A stretch of 64,000 nucleotides of DNA from Acanthosoma haemorrhoidale (GCA_930367205.1 OV884009.1:106475189-106539188); one strand, 5' to 3'. Shown: positions 11,296 to 24,090, counted from the stretch's first letter. The notes: a model not told the origin generated them from the sequence alone. Program-made: numbers and translations.

Positions 11296-11735
11296 GACTT
11301 TTAAACTATTAACGTAATTAATTAATGGACATTCATAGTTTTGAACATACACACAAACTTTTTCAGCGAGAATTTTTAAGAATTGCATAGATATTTTCAC
11401 GTGCAAGTGTGCAGATAATTGAGTAGTTTTGTTGATTTTTATGGCATATATAGGTAATTGTAATTTATTATGATTCAAACTTTGTTTTATATGTTACATA
11501 TCGACTATAACGAGTATAATTTTATAACTTAAAAAAATTATTGTTAAAGTTTTGTATGTATTGTCAATCATTGGTGAATTGTAGCAGTTAATTTATCAAT
11601 TTTTGCCAGTAATAAATAATTATTGTTAGCTGGTTCTAAAAATCAATTGATGTATTATATTAAAAAGTAGTATTGAAGACAATATTAGGCCTTAAGTCTC
11701 TCCAATATGTTCTTATGTTATATATACCATTATAA
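11296..11735 (+). other. Possible 3' UTR of a short BTB transcript
   Basis: Follows the TAA directly and is AT-rich, with 'aataaa' at about 11612. Polyadenylation there is plausible, but the hexamer is expected often by chance at this base composition. No coding potential was seen. Confidence 0.3.
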
Positions 11736-12405
11736 CATATTCTAGTTGTCATTCAGGCCCCTTATGTGCTCAAATTTAATAAAACTATTTATAATAACCA
11801 TCAACAAAATTTCACTTAAACTGGAATCTTATAAAATCACTTTATTGACCTTAAAACTAAAATTTAAAGATCATTTTTTAAATCCTTACATAAGTTTTAG
11901 TTGTTAAGAACTGAACTAAATGGTGTAATTTATTTTTGTTAATTTCTGTGTTAACAACTTGAAAAATAAAATTTGTTTCAGGATGTAATGACTAACTTTT
12001 TTTATATTTTTTATTCCCAGATTGCTTAGTGAAGTATTTTTATATGATCCCAGTTTTAAGTGTGAATTTTTTATGGTTATTATATGTATTATTTATATTT
12101 TAGCATAAAAGATGCCCGAATAAGGGAAATGTCAACCTCTGGAATATGTTTTATTGAGAAACTTAAAGCCTATTACTGTTTTCAATACTGCTTTGTGATC
12201 TAAAGATCTCTTAATGAAATGTCACTCCCAGATTAATTATTATAAAGATCATCATTTGACTCTAAATTTTTGGAAATTATTTACTAAAAAAAACATTTAA
12301 TTACCCTATTATTATAAATTCCAAAATATAATCTTTAAAGTATTATAATTTAATCATTGTTTTACACAATGAATTTTTAGCATTAACCAAATGTGAACTA
12401 GCTAC
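11736..12405 (+). repeat. About 670-bp dispersed repeat, copy 1
   Basis: Closely matches 16114-16698 in the same orientation, from 'catattctagttgtcattc' to 'aatgtgaactagcta'. This copy keeps about 90 bp ('atttatattttagcataaaa' onward) that copy 2 lacks. No coding frame or terminal repeats were found. It may be a non-autonomous element or a local segmental duplication. Confidence 0.8.
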
Positions 12406-12647
12406 ATATTTTAGTCTATGATAGATATGCTTAATGTCATTTCTTACTTGTGTATATCTTATAAAGACTATGAAATTAATTATTCAGTTTTAACTCCTTT
12501 TTTCCCATCAACAGATCCCCAATTTATTAGAAACTGATCAATACTTTCAATAAAATAAAAAACAATTTGTTATAATAAAGCAGTCGAGTAAATCTATTTA
12601 TGTAGGCTTCTTTCTATTGGTTTCACTTCTCATCTTCTTTACCATTA

Positions 12648-13382
12648 CAGTAGAGTGTCCATTATCAGGGCATCACAATTGCAGCTAATCCTTTACCATT
12701 AATTAGAGGAACAATAAAATAGTTATGTCAATTATGATAATAAAATATTTTACAATTTAAATAATTGCTAAATGTCTAGCATTTTGAATACAATAGTTTT
12801 CCTGAAACAAAAAATAAATCATATCCTACAATTCAAATAAAATTAGGCCTTGATATATTGTTCACTTTTATTCAATTACCAAGTAATATAAAATGCACAA
12901 TAGAGAATAATTGCCTTAATAATAATTTTAATTGTAATAAGATAGCATGTATTTAATGCCAAACTATTTGTTTGTGTAATTTCATACTGGAATACTCACA
13001 TAAAATTATTTGATTGAAATTTGTAATTTCTGTTTAATATTGCTAGATATTTAGCCTATTGATAGCCATCAGGGTCAATAAATTGCTTGAGGTTGCCATT
13101 CAACTCATATATATTTTAATATGCAACCCATTCCTTCAAGTCATTAATAATCGATTTTCTATGGTAGAGGTAATAGTTAGCAATTCTATGATAATCTCAA
13201 CCCAAAATTTTTGTTTTGTTTACATTTTAATTATTATTATTTGGGAATTTGATCAATAATAATCATAGAACGGAATCATTATCGCATCGTCACTACAAAT
13301 CTACATTTAATTCCTCTAGACAATACAGACCTTTGTTTATCCATTAAATTAGTCGATTTTACGGATAATCCATGCTCTACTG
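12648..13382. mobile_element. Tigger-like non-autonomous TIR element
   Basis: Imperfect inverted ends 'cagtagagtgtccattatc' (left) and 'ggataatccatgctctactg' (right) are flanked by TA on both sides (12646-12647 and 13383-13384). This is the terminus style of pogo/Tigger elements. The 735-bp interior has no transposase motif. The 66-codon frame at 13059 looks incidental. Confidence 0.7.
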
Positions 13383-13389
13383 TATTTAA

Positions 13390-14298
13390 AAATTAATTAA
13401 TAGGAAATGGGTACGTATAAAAAAAACCCTTCTTTTAATTATAACCTAAAAGCCTTAATATTTTGGCAATATTTTGTAGGATTATGTTGTAACTCATAGA
13501 GTAAAAAAAAAACTTGTGTTTTTTTTTTCTCTTGTCTGATATTTTGTATTACATAAATTGTTGACAAATGTTTGTCGAACTTACTCGACATATGTATGTA
13601 TGTATGTATGTATTAAACCTTTGTTAGTTGATTTAAGAAATAATAACTAAAATGAAAAAAAAAATAAGTAGATTATTTTTATATTTGTACCTGTTTTGCA
13701 AAGTGGATGGATTTTCAAAATTAACTCAATTAAAATAATTTAAAAAAAAAACACCTCCACAGAGTAGGGTTTTTTGTTTTATTTTTTTAAAAACATTTTG
13801 TAATGATTCATACCTACTAGTCAAAGCAGGTTTTGTCTCAGGACCCAAGTCCTGAAATTTAATAGAGACTGAAAAAGTGAAAACCTTTTATCCAGAGAAA
13901 AAAAGTTCTATTTTTTTTCTCTAATTTTCTTTTACCTACCTGTAGAATTTTAAGAACAATTCATTTTATTTTTTCACATCTCCCTTTACTTTCCTTTGTA
14001 TAGCAGATCGAAAAGTGAGAAATTCAATATTGTATTAAGTTTCACATGATTAATGTTTAAGGAGAATATGTTTTATTGTAGCTATAATTATTAAAATAAA
14101 CTATTCAAAAAATGCATTATGTTGAATTTATATTTGTAATAAGTCCATTTTTCTGTTTTGTAAATTTTCTCAAAAAAAAAAAATCAAACTAATAAAGGAT
14201 ATTTTCTATTATCTGTAATCATAGTTCTTAATATACATATGGAGGCAATTCCATATAAAATTAACTAATAAAAAAATGAATGCTTAATTTTGGATGTA
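13390..14298. other. Non-coding stretch with ATGT microsatellite
   Basis: Contains a short (ATGT)n tract at about 13590-13612 and several A- and T-runs. No coding frame or larger repeat was recognised. Confidence 0.45.
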
Positions 14299-15078
14299 CA
14301 CTGATTAACGTACCACCCTTCCAAAGATTTCCAATTTGTTCAAATTTTAGACTTAAAAAGCATTTTTGGTTGAAAAAATCCGGGAACCACCACGAAATGG
14401 CATCTCGGTAGGGAACTACACAGCATGCCGCTTACCTCTCTGCTGGCCTGGCCATCTCCATGTAAAATTACAGCCATCTAAAGACTTGAGACCAACTCTC
14501 ATCTCATCTATAAAGAGAACTCTCTTCCTGTTTTCCAAAGTCCAATTCACATGTTCATGTGTAAACTGAAGCCTGGCCATTTTGTGAGCTGTGGTAAGAA
14601 CAGAGAGATCCATGGGCAGGATTTCGAGCCCTAAGGTTATTTTCATTAAGCCTCCTTGCAGTCCTGCAGGAAATGAAAACATTTCGGATTTGCCTTCTTG
14701 GGTGATGAATCGTTATTATGGACGAGTGATGTATACCCAGTCTCTTGGCTACTTCACGCTGGATGCATTGTCACAGCCCTAATGCAATCTTGTTCAGTTA
14801 AATGCCTTACTGGGACCATTGAACAAAATTGAAAACGTTTACAAAGAGACAAAATGAGTGAAAACTAATTTTATGATAATGATATGTAGAATGGATGGAT
14901 CAGATGTTACTGATCAGATGGGAAAAAGGGATTTAAGAGTAAACAAAGCATTATTCGCAGTTTATATTTACAGTGATATTACCTAAATACCAATAGTTAA
15001 TCAAATTAAAAGCAAAAGATAATTTATTTCATTTTAACTAAAAAAAATTGAGTGGTGCGTTAATTTTGTCCATCAGTG
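14299..15078 (-). mobile_element. Internally deleted Tc1-like element
   Basis: Termini 'cactgattaacgtaccac' (left) and 'gtggtgcgttaattttgtcc' + 'atcagtg' (right) are inverted repeats flanked by TA (14297-14298 and 15079-15080). At about 780 bp it is roughly half the length of a complete Tc1 element. The minus-strand interior retains part of the transposase. Confidence 0.8.
14345..14682 (-). pseudogene. Tc1-like transposase fragment
   Basis: The minus frame reads HKMARLQFTHEHVNWTLENR, then KRVLFIDEMRVGLKS and FTWRWPG, followed past a stop by FRGGS. This matches the Tc1 block running from the linker through the first catalytic Asp (in LFIDE, where the family has LFSDE). The HTH region upstream is missing or unreadable, and the second Asp and final Glu are absent. 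It cannot be functional. Confidence 0.8.
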
Positions 15079-15079
15079 T

Positions 15080-16113
15080 AGTACCTATAACAAAATTGAA
15101 ACTGCAAAACATTTTTTGAATTGAAGTTTCTGAGTTAAGAATTGTTAAAGTTAAAAAAAAAAGGTAAATTTAGCAGCAACAACTCTTTGACTTACTTTTG
15201 GCTGAAGTGTCATCTTGTTCAGTTTTTTGTGGTGTTTCTTTAAATATATAACATGACCAGGTCACAAATAGTGTTATTCCAAAAACGTTTTTAAAAAAAA
15301 TGTATATAACTCAACATCAGAATTTTAAACTTTGTTTAAATCAATAAATCTTTTTTATATACCTATAAACTATGTGTATGCTAAACTTCACGATGGTATC
15401 CTACTAAAATTATGTTTTGCTTATGTCAATGCACATAAAAATGTTTTTACTGGCGAAGCCAGCTATGAAAATTGAACTAAAACCAGACGATGCTTCCAAA
15501 TTAAAAAAATGAACATTGCATATCGCATGTAAGCTTATATTCTGAAACAATAGCATTGAATATTAGTTTACCCCGATTAAAAAAATTTAATAATTTGAAA
15601 ATAAATAAAATTTAAATCTCTTGATACATTCTTGGCTTGAGTGTCTGCTGGATAAGTTGGCCTAGATGGAAGGAGAGTGGCCTTGAAGATAGCTTATATA
15701 ATACTCGGAGCCTTGATATTAATTTAATTTATTTGTTTTATCTGTTTGGACAGTATTTTTTAAGCTGTTGTTAAATATGAAGTTTTAAGAAGTCCTTGGG
15801 TACGTAAATGAAGACAAAGAACCACTTGGGTGAAGAAAAGAAACATCAACATCGTTTTTTGAAAAAACACAGACCATCCACCATTTTTTTTTTTCATTGA
15901 TACATGCAGCAAAATATACCGTATCTTCAAATAGGACTTCTTTAACTTCAAGACTGACTTGAACTGAACATGCACAACTGAATTATTAGAATATGAATAG
16001 ATTTTTTAATGAACTTGGTATTTTGAACCAATTGGTGTTAAAGCTAATTATTGCTTTAAGTTATTCTTAAAGCAAAATCAAACTATGTAAACATCACTAT
16101 ATTTACAATAAAT
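15080..16113. other. Non-coding stretch
   Basis: AT-rich sequence with no motif-bearing frame. The 71-codon minus frame at 15760 has no recognisable domain. Confidence 0.4.
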
Positions 16114-16698
16114 CATATTCTAGTTGTCATTCAGGCCCCTTTTGTGCTCAAATTTAATAAAGCTATACATAATAACCATCAACAAATTCCACTTAAACTG
16201 TAATCTTATAAAATCACTTTATTAACCTTAAAACAAAAATTTAAAGATCATTTTTTAAATCCTTACATAAGTTTAAGTTGTTAAGAACTGAACTAAATGG
16301 TGTAATTTATTTTTGTTTTTTTCTGTGTTACAACAACTTGAAAAATAAAACTTGTTTCAGGATGTAATGACTAACTTTTTTTATATTTTTTATTCCCAGA
16401 TTACTTAGTGAAGTATTTTTATATGATCCTAGTTTTAAGTGTAAATTTTTTATGGTTATTATATGTATTACTGTTTTCAATATTGCTTTGTGATCTAAAG
16501 ATCTCTTAATGAAATGTCCCTCCCAGATTAATTATTATAAAGATCATCATTTGACTCTAAATTTTTGGAAATTATTTACTAAAAAAACATTAAATTACCC
16601 TATTATTATAAATTCCAAAATATAATCTTTGAAGTATTATAATTTGATCATTGTTTTACACAATGAATTTTTAGCATTAATCAAATGTGAACTAGCTA
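16114..16698 (+). repeat. About 670-bp dispersed repeat, copy 2
   Basis: Second copy of the repeat at 11736-12405, same strand. It lacks about 90 bp between two 'tatta' pentamers present in copy 1. Directly after it, about 16705-16770 repeats part of its own interior ('gattccagttttaattgtaa', 'ttatggttattatatgtatt'). Confidence 0.8.
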
Positions 16699-16769
16699 AA
16701 AATACTTCACTTTTTATATGATTCCAGTTTTAATTGTAAATTTTTTATGGTTATTATATGTATTATTTA

Positions 16770-17900
16770 TATATTTACATTTTGAAAATCATCAGTTTAT
16801 GCAAGTCGAAAATAACAATTTTTCTTAACCTTCCAAAGGGCATGTGTATCTCATAACTTGACTTCATTTTTTAAGTTTCCCAATAATGCCTTAAACTTGA
16901 AGCTGCCCCCTCTCGTTTACCTTCCTAGCTACCTATTTTCTATTCAATGAGTATCAGACTGGCACAAGGGTGGACGGACATCTTCTCTTCCAGTAACTGT
17001 TTTTATATCCAGCAGATACTTGTCCCTGCCCTTGTAAGTCTTTCTTACCTTCATACTTTTAATTTAAATAAGTAAAATTAATTAGTACTTTTTAATTGGC
17101 ATTGAGTGACCCAGAGATACTCACATTACTCTAGTGGAGCTACCGAATAGAGCACCTCTCTCCCATGAACCTTATAAAGCAGCTGTCAAATATAGATGAA
17201 AGTATGATAATCATTATTTTATATAAATGAATGGTGATCAAAATCACTGATTGCATCTAAGTGTGATGGTCTATTGTTTTCATTTTGTGAAAAGATGAGG
17301 AGGCCATATTGTTTTGGAAATGCTGTTGGGGTTAGTTGGTATAGACCAAATGAACTATCCAGATGTCGAGGACCATCTTTAGTATATAAAGAACAAAATA
17401 TTGTGGAAACTTGATCCTTTTATTCAAATCGGAAGTCAGCCAACATTATTTTCTGTTAATATATACCAATAAAAACACAAAATTTTGACACATTATTCGT
17501 TCAATATTTGTTTAATGATGTTCAATGTTTATTTGAATTTTATTTACATATTTTAGCAAAATAAAATACTTTTTTCATGACTATACTGCTATGTTTTTTA
17601 CCTATATTGTTTATATTTAAATTAACCTGAGGTTTTAAAGGTTTTGTTAATATAAAAAAAAATTCTGGCAAAAGGAAAATTGTTTAATTATATTACTTTT
17701 CATTACTTCTTATATACAAACACGTCTGTGACAAATTACAGTGGTTTATTAACTAAACTTTAAATTTACCTTAATATTACTCACGACTGGCCAGATTTAT
17801 AAAATTTACATCCTTCGGCGAATTCTTATTTTTTCTTCATTTGTTGTGCCACGCGATCGGTAAACGCCCACTGCTATCATCTCAATCCTTCTTCTTTTCT
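16770..17900. other. Non-coding stretch
   Basis: No supported gene. A pyrimidine-rich piece at about 16890-17050 has slightly higher GC than its surroundings but no open frame with motifs. Confidence 0.4.
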
Positions 17901-17909
17901 TCCATCTGC

Positions 17910-18018
17910 TTGTCTCATGGGATGATCAAAAGAACAAGACTCACCTTGTCTCATGGGATGATCAAAAAGAACAAGACTCACCTTGACTCATGGGATTATC
18001 AAAAAGAACGAGGACGCT
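17910..18018 (+). repeat. Minisatellite, three units of about 37 bp
   Basis: Three consecutive copies of a unit with the core 'ctcatgggatgatcaaaa' followed by 'gaacaagactcaccttg'. The third unit is diverged (atgggattatc, gaacgagg). It makes the repetitive LSHGMIK reading in the overlapping frame at 17841, which I do not call as a gene. Confidence 0.85.
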
Positions 18019-18240
18019 CCCGCGTCCTTTTAGCACTCATCTTTTTCTTGCCTTCTTGATTTTTTCATTCTCCTTTCTTCCAATGCCAGTTGTCTCAGAT
18101 ATTTTTAACTTTTCTTATTTTAAAGTTAACAAATCCAATATTTAAATTGAATTCTTGATATTATTTATATGATAAATATTAATATTAGATATAACAGCAT
18201 TAAATAATGTTCATCCCTTCATAGCCATGATGCACGGGTC

Positions 18241-18946
18241 GTTTACTGCCCTTTTATGCCCACTAATTTCGAATTTAAATCAAAAGCAACATCACAAATT
18301 CACAACATCTAAATATCACAACAATACTTTAATCTGACCCCATACTTTGGGTTAGTTGGCACTGTTGAGGACCTTCGGGATTTTTTTTTTTTGGGTACAG
18401 AACACCTTTCCTAAATAATGGTTCCTGTACAAAGTGATAGTGGAGTAGTTAATCTGTCAAAAATCAAATTTACTGTAAGTACCACAGAAAAATCTGCAAC
18501 ACTACATTACATTATTTTGATACAAAATTACCTTTCCTACTAAATACACATTGCATGAGAATGTATTTCTTATTTTAATGGCGTTTACTGCCCTTTTATG
18601 CCCACTAATTTCGAATTTAAATCAAAAGCAACATCACAAATTCACAACATCTAAATATCACAACAATACTTTAATCTGACCCCATACTTTGGGTTAGTTG
18701 GCACTGTTGAGGACCTTCGGGATTTTTTTTTTTTGGGTACAGAACACCTTTCCTAAATAATGGTTCCTGTACAAAGTGATAGTGGAGTAGTTAATCTGTC
18801 AAAAATCAAATTTACTGTAAGTACCACAGAAAAATCTGCAACACTACATTACATTATTTTGATACAAAATTACCTTTCCTACTAAATACACATTGCATGA
18901 GAATGTATTTCTTATTTTAATGGCGTTTAATGCCCTTTTATGTTTT
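18241..18946 (+). repeat. 342-bp tandem duplication, 2.06 copies
   Basis: Units at 18241-18582 and 18583-18924 appear identical base for base, including a 12-T run. A third, partial unit of about 20 bp starts at 18925 (gtttaatgcccttttatg, one mismatch). No coding frame or TIR was found inside. The identity means either a very recent duplication or an assembly duplication. Confidence 0.93.
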
Positions 18947-19309
18947 AAATGATATTAAAATTCGTAGAATGTATCTCCCTAAAGAAATGAAAAAATATTA
19001 AAAGATTTTTTACAATTTAATCGACTTTTCGACGTATTGTGATACATTTCTATCCTCTTCGCTCTTCCTTTAACTTGAAGCAATCTCCCTGCAAAACATC
19101 AAAAGGCAGTATAAATCACTATTCAACTTTAATTTAATTTTGAATAATAAGTTATGAGTTGTTTTAATAAATGAACAGCGTTTTTTTTCATTTGCCTACG
19201 ATCAGTGCTAAAACTGAACCAAAATTTTGAAATAAAACTTATTCAAAAACAATCTGAACATGACTGACTTATGTATGTATTTTTGAAGAGATTAATTCTT
19301 TATAATTTT

Positions 19310-19600
19310 TAGAAAATAGCTTTAAGGCTGGAAGATTGGAGGATTTGGGATTTAAGGATCACTGATCAGTTCAAAGCGACTGTGGTGAAGAAGGGAGCTG
19401 GGAGTTGGGAAGAGAAACAAAAAAGTAGGGGATGTCGAGTTTGAGCCAGGATTCAGAAGCAGCTAAATAAGGCGAAAGTTATCGATGGAGAATGGGAGGA
19501 ATTCACCATGATGAGCAGGGAAGGTTTGGACATTAATATGGAAGGTTTTTAGTTGACTACTCATGTGGAATAGAAAAGACTAAAAAACCAGGGGGCAGAT
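19310..19600 (+). other. Purine-rich repeat-like block
   Basis: The block from 'ggctggaagattggagg' to 'gtggaatagaaaagac' resembles, in style, the LINE-derived blocks at 2.6 and 9.4 kb. Short in-frame stretches (QFKATVVKKGAGSWEEK) exist but have no recognised match. Probably mobile DNA. Confidence 0.3.
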
Positions 19601-20054
19601 CCCGGTTTAACCTTAAAATGAGTTTTAAATTTATAACTTAAAAAACTAAATTATACAATTTCGGAAAATTACGAATTCTCATCAGTGAACATATCTATAT
19701 AAGCACAGACTATTAAGAAACATATATGTTAGTGATTAAAAACCATTGTTACCACAGGATGTTCAAATAATTGAAATTGGAACAGACATGAGCATAACTA
19801 GAAAATGGAACAATGAAATTTCTTTGAAAGATATCTCATTCTGAATGAAATTTGGAGTCAGATCTGTTCCTGGATTTTATTTAGTCTCTTCCAGTGAGTA
19901 TGGTAGTGGGGGGGGGATCTCCAAACACTGCTGTCCACATAAAATCTTCCTACAAACTAGTCAGCTAAACTATTTATTTGTTTTACATATGAAGTTTGCG
20001 ATCCTGATTTTTTTTTCTTTTTTCGATGCTAATATTTTATTGGAAAGCAGTTTA

Positions 20055-20398
20055 TAATTTAGTCAGGTTTCGTCGAAGTTATAAACTTGCTCCGGAAGTG
20101 AGTTATTTTCTATAGCAAGTTGTTTAAACCTATCGATAAATACTTCTGTCCCAGCAACGTCAGATGAAAGCTTTTCACCCGAAATCGAAAATTATCTATT
20201 TCCATAGTGATTTCTCAACGTCTTCCATACTGATTGACCATCGTCGACTATAATTTGAAAATGATTCCGATTCCTTCATTTTACGTCGCCAGTCTTTGTA
20301 ACATTTTTGGAAAATGAACTCGCCGGTTCCGAGAATAATAAGTACCCAGTGGGGGGTGATACCAGATGGCGGATTACATGGAAAGTCGGGTTAGCGAG
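20055..20398 (-). pseudogene. pogo/Tigger transposase N-terminal remnant with TIR
   Basis: On the minus strand the right end reads 'cacagtagaacctcgctaac', a typical Tigger terminus. Downstream in pieces are ESEPIP-like linker sequence and then KLSSDVAGTEVFIDRFKQLA and LPEQVYNFDET. The last contains the first catalytic Asp of the pogo/Tigger DDE domain. Stops and a frameshift interrupt it, and the rest of the catalytic domain is absent. Confidence 0.72.
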
Positions 20399-20534
20399 GT
20401 TCTACTGTGCATATATATAATGTGTAAGCATAATTGATGTAAAATACTTTGGTTTCCATTATATAAATGCATAACTGAATAAGTATGTACATTTAATTTT
20501 AATTTCTCTTCCAAGATAAATTACTTACCAGGCA

Positions 20535-20700
20535 TGAGATATCAGAGTGAGTGGTAACACTGATCCTCTTTGTCGTCATTGTCCACTGGCTGTCTGCAAC
20601 CAGCTTGGCTTTATATTTGTACCAGAGAATCCATCTTTTATACAAGTGCAATGTGAGGACCTCAGTGAAATATTATCCTCTATTATTTGACATTGCAATT
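20535..20700 (+). pseudogene. Possible LINE C-terminal Cys/His remnant
   Basis: One + frame reads NTDPLCRHCPLAVCNQLGFIF, which resembles the C-terminal CxxC...H segment found after the RT of Jockey/I-type LINEs. The stretch is short, so the call is tentative. Confidence 0.35.
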
Positions 20701-20719
20701 CGTTTTACTTGCTATAAAA

Positions 20720-22700
20720 TTAAATAATTTAAATGGTTAAATTAGGACATCTTCAAACTTGAATGTAAGTTAGGGCCCACATTGTTCAGCTGTTGGTTTT
20801 TAATATAGCATTGTTTTCTTTGAACTCATTTACATCAAGTAGGATAAATAACTAGTAATGGTCACCCCACCATAGAGTTAGCTTAATTTTCATAATTAAT
20901 TAAGCAATTTTAGAAATAAAAGCATTTTTGGGTTGAGGCAACTCTTAACTACAAAGTTGTGGTATTGTTATAATACTGTACATTCAGATTCTTCTAGGCT
21001 AATCCCACCCCTACATTTATATTTGGCAAGGCAGATGTCCTAGTAATATTTTCATGGGGAGAGTACATTAAATCTGATCAGTTTCTTAGTATAGTCATAC
21101 CCAAGTTTGGATAAATTGGTTATGCCTCAGCATTTTTTAAATTAATATTTAAGCATTTTCAACTTTTACCAGTACCTGGAAGAAATCATTTGCTTCTTTC
21201 TATCTAAGGCTTTCACTAAATTAACTTGATGTGGAGTAGTATTTAGATTTTGATCCTCTGAATGAATTGTCTCGACATATTTATTTTTAAACTGGCACCA
21301 ACAGTCTATTCAACAGATGTTCACAGTAGCATGAATTCACTGCTAAATGTGGTAATATCTTGCTAGTGTATATTTGCTTAAAGCATGTCGCATGAAGATG
21401 TGACATCTCCATTTTTAACCAGAATCTGAGTTTTCTATTAATGATTATTTATCAAATAAAACCATTTATATTAATTTTATTAGTTTTTTTTTATTACAGA
21501 AAAGATTTTTTTTTAATACCATATATTACCTAAGTATTACTTTTTGTAGACACCAAATAATCGTTTTGGTCATGGGTGCTCACTTTGTATCAAATAGTAA
21601 CCATAACTGGTTTTGCAATTATTGAATGATCTATGGACAAATAACTTATTATTTATAGTTCTTTGATTTGGTTCCTCCGACATTATAGGTGGATCACCTC
21701 AAAAATATTATCTAAATACAGCATAAAAGAAATTTAGGAAGGAATCTTCCTTAAAAGTAACAGCTTTGAATTAATTTATGCTCTCAATATATATATTTGA
21801 ATCCACAACTTTCGATCAATTATAGATCTCAATTAAACTGATAGGAAATTATCCAAATTTATAAGTAATCCCCAAACCTAAAAATTCAAGTTGTGTGATT
21901 CTTCATACAATTAAGTGTTATGGTATGGTTGCAAAAACAATTTCATTCACACTTTCAGTGATTTTTTGTAATAATAGTCCACTGAAACATAATACATATT
22001 ATTAATCAGGCTAATATATTAGAAAAAGTCTCTATTTTTAAAATTACAAGTTAATTATTTTTCATAAGGTTGCTTTTATTTTTAGCATCTCTGTGGTATC
22101 AAGGCTGTTTTTTTTAAGTAATCAACAATTCTATTATTTGAATTGCAGATACATTATAAGAAGAAAAATATTAGGAAAGGAGACTTGTGCATTATCTTCC
22201 AAATTATCAATTTTATGATAGTATAATATTTCTTAGGTATTTAATTATCGGTAAGCTTTAATAGTTGAAAGGAATCTTCTAAAATTATCAACATTTATCA
22301 ATATACTCTGCTCATTCAATTACATTATGTGTGGCCATGAAACCTACCGTTGAACATTATGGAACACACACAACAATATTAGGCTTGTATCTTTGTAAAT
22401 TTATTTGATGGTGCAAGAGCTTAAATGATGATTATTTTCAGAGACATTGTTGGTTTTCGGCCCCTTGAATAATAATCTTATTCACTAAAATTTATAATTA
22501 ATAAAATGGTGTTGATTTTAATTGTTTTTGTGATTTTAATGGATGTATTTGTTGAGATATCTATTTAGGTCGATGAAAAAAAAAAAGATGTTTGTTTTCA
22601 TCAAATTTATTTACAGGGGCCATTTAAAGTCTATTTATGTCTGCATCAGGTACTTTTATGATGATAGTAAGTGATCCTAAGCCAATATTTCAACCAATAT
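20720..22700. other. Non-coding stretch
   Basis: About 2 kb of AT-rich DNA without a motif-bearing frame, clear terminal repeats or a splice-flanked exon that I can defend. Confidence 0.4.
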
Positions 22701-22702
22701 TG

Positions 22703-23200
22703 GGTTGACCATAAATAATTGTAGATTTAGGGTTTTAAAACTTAGAGAAACAAAAAAAAAAAAAATCATATTTTCAACAAGATTTAATCAATCAAAATAG
22801 GCCTCATTTAATTTTTACTAGTGTGTTAAAACTCTTTCTTATCCTCTGAATAGAAATTGATATCCTTAGAATTTATGAATTCTAAAAAGGCATTTTCCAA
22901 AGCGTTTTGGTCATGAATATGTTTTCCTTAAAAGATCGTTCAGGAGCACAAAAAAAAACTGCTTTTGGATGGGTCATCCAATTCACGAGGAACTTATTTT
23001 CCCAGCTTTTTCACCTTGCATATTGCTAAGTGGTGGTCAGCAACAGTTGATTTCCCAACTTAATTGTCCGCAAATAGAAGTTGTCAAATAAAGTTTTGAA
23101 CACTTGTTTTCAGATTTTATTCAATCATGTTTGCAGATGATTATCATCAACAGAAGGTCTTCAATAATGTTTTTATTTATCTTCAAGGCTGAAATATCCC
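22703..23200 (-). mobile_element. Degraded mariner, transposase fragment
   Basis: The left end 'ttgggttgaccataaataat' resembles irritans/mellifera-type mariner TIRs. The minus strand then contains, with interruptions, KVKKLGK, VPHELDD and later HDQNALENAFLEF. These correspond to the linker motif W/(P)VPHEL and its neighbourhood. No catalytic residues or right TIR were found. Confidence 0.6.
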
Positions 23201-23472
23201 CTCATGAAATTATTCGAACCACCATTGAGTAGTAAAATCACACCAGACTTCATTAATATTTCTGGACATTTCAGAATTAAACCAAAGAAAATTTGTTTCT
23301 GGACACTGAAATCCTCCATTATTTTCCAGACCTGGCTAATTATAAGATGGCTGACAATGAACTCATATTATAAGTCATGTGTAAAAATTGTTATAGTACT
23401 ATGTAGTTAATCAATATATAAATCACAATCTTACCAATTATAATTATTGGTAAAATACCCATTATTAGGTAA

Positions 23473-23695
23473 TCTTCTTACTTCAATACTTCCTTGGATT
23501 CCTCCTTTTCAATACTATCATGACTAAAAAGCCTCCTTACCTTTACAACCTCCTCCAATTCAAATCCTGCCCTTCCAACCTGTAGTTCACTTCTTACAAA
23601 TCTGCTTCCTTTCAACTCTCCCGATCTTTAAATCTAAACTTTACTAGTTCCTTATCTCCCTCCAATCTACCAGTGGAATTTCATACGATAACTAG
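23473..23695 (-). repeat. Dispersed repeat shared with 9402-9665
   Basis: The minus strand reads 'gattggagggagataagg' through 'gatagtattgaaaaggag', matching the + strand block at 9.4 kb with substitutions and one deletion. Confidence 0.6.
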
Positions 23696-24090
23696 CTGAT
23701 AGGCGTGGGCTGGAATTTCTTCAATGGTGAACACAGAGCTCTACAATGTTCTCTGGTCAACAATGGCCCTGCTGCTGGTCTATGGCTTAAATTCACTCTT
23801 CTAACAGTTTCTGCTCATATTTCTCCCCAAGTTGTATGAAGAAGTTGAGCAGTCACACTAGCAGTTCAAACCGATGTCGAAGCTTCTGTAGTACAATAAA
23901 CTGGTCATCCTTTGGCTCTGCCACTTCCAGGGCTGTGATTGCACATACCTTTCTCATGGTAATGTGTAATTGCTCCCTGAACAGTACTTACAGGTAAACC
24001 CAATGCACAGACTGCATAGCTTTGGATTCGACCATCTTCCACTAAAGCAAGGACAGGGGCTACTTGCTCGACTGTCAAAACCATTTTTTA
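23696..24090 (-). pseudogene. Tc1-like transposase N-terminal remnant
   Basis: Minus-strand pieces read LTVEQVAPVLALVEDGRIQS, LGLPVSTVQGAITHYHEKG and, after frame changes, RRVNLSHRPAAGPLLTREH. These correspond to the first HTH (HxxxPxSTVxxxI-like) and the end of the second HTH of Tc1 transposases. The catalytic domain is missing. Confidence 0.72.

Noticed and set aside
14366..14782. Two + strand frames over the Tc1 remnant
   Set aside because: They are antisense shadows of the minus-strand transposase.
17841..18059. 72-codon frame with LSHGMIK repeats
   Set aside because: It is produced by a 37-bp minisatellite and has no other support.
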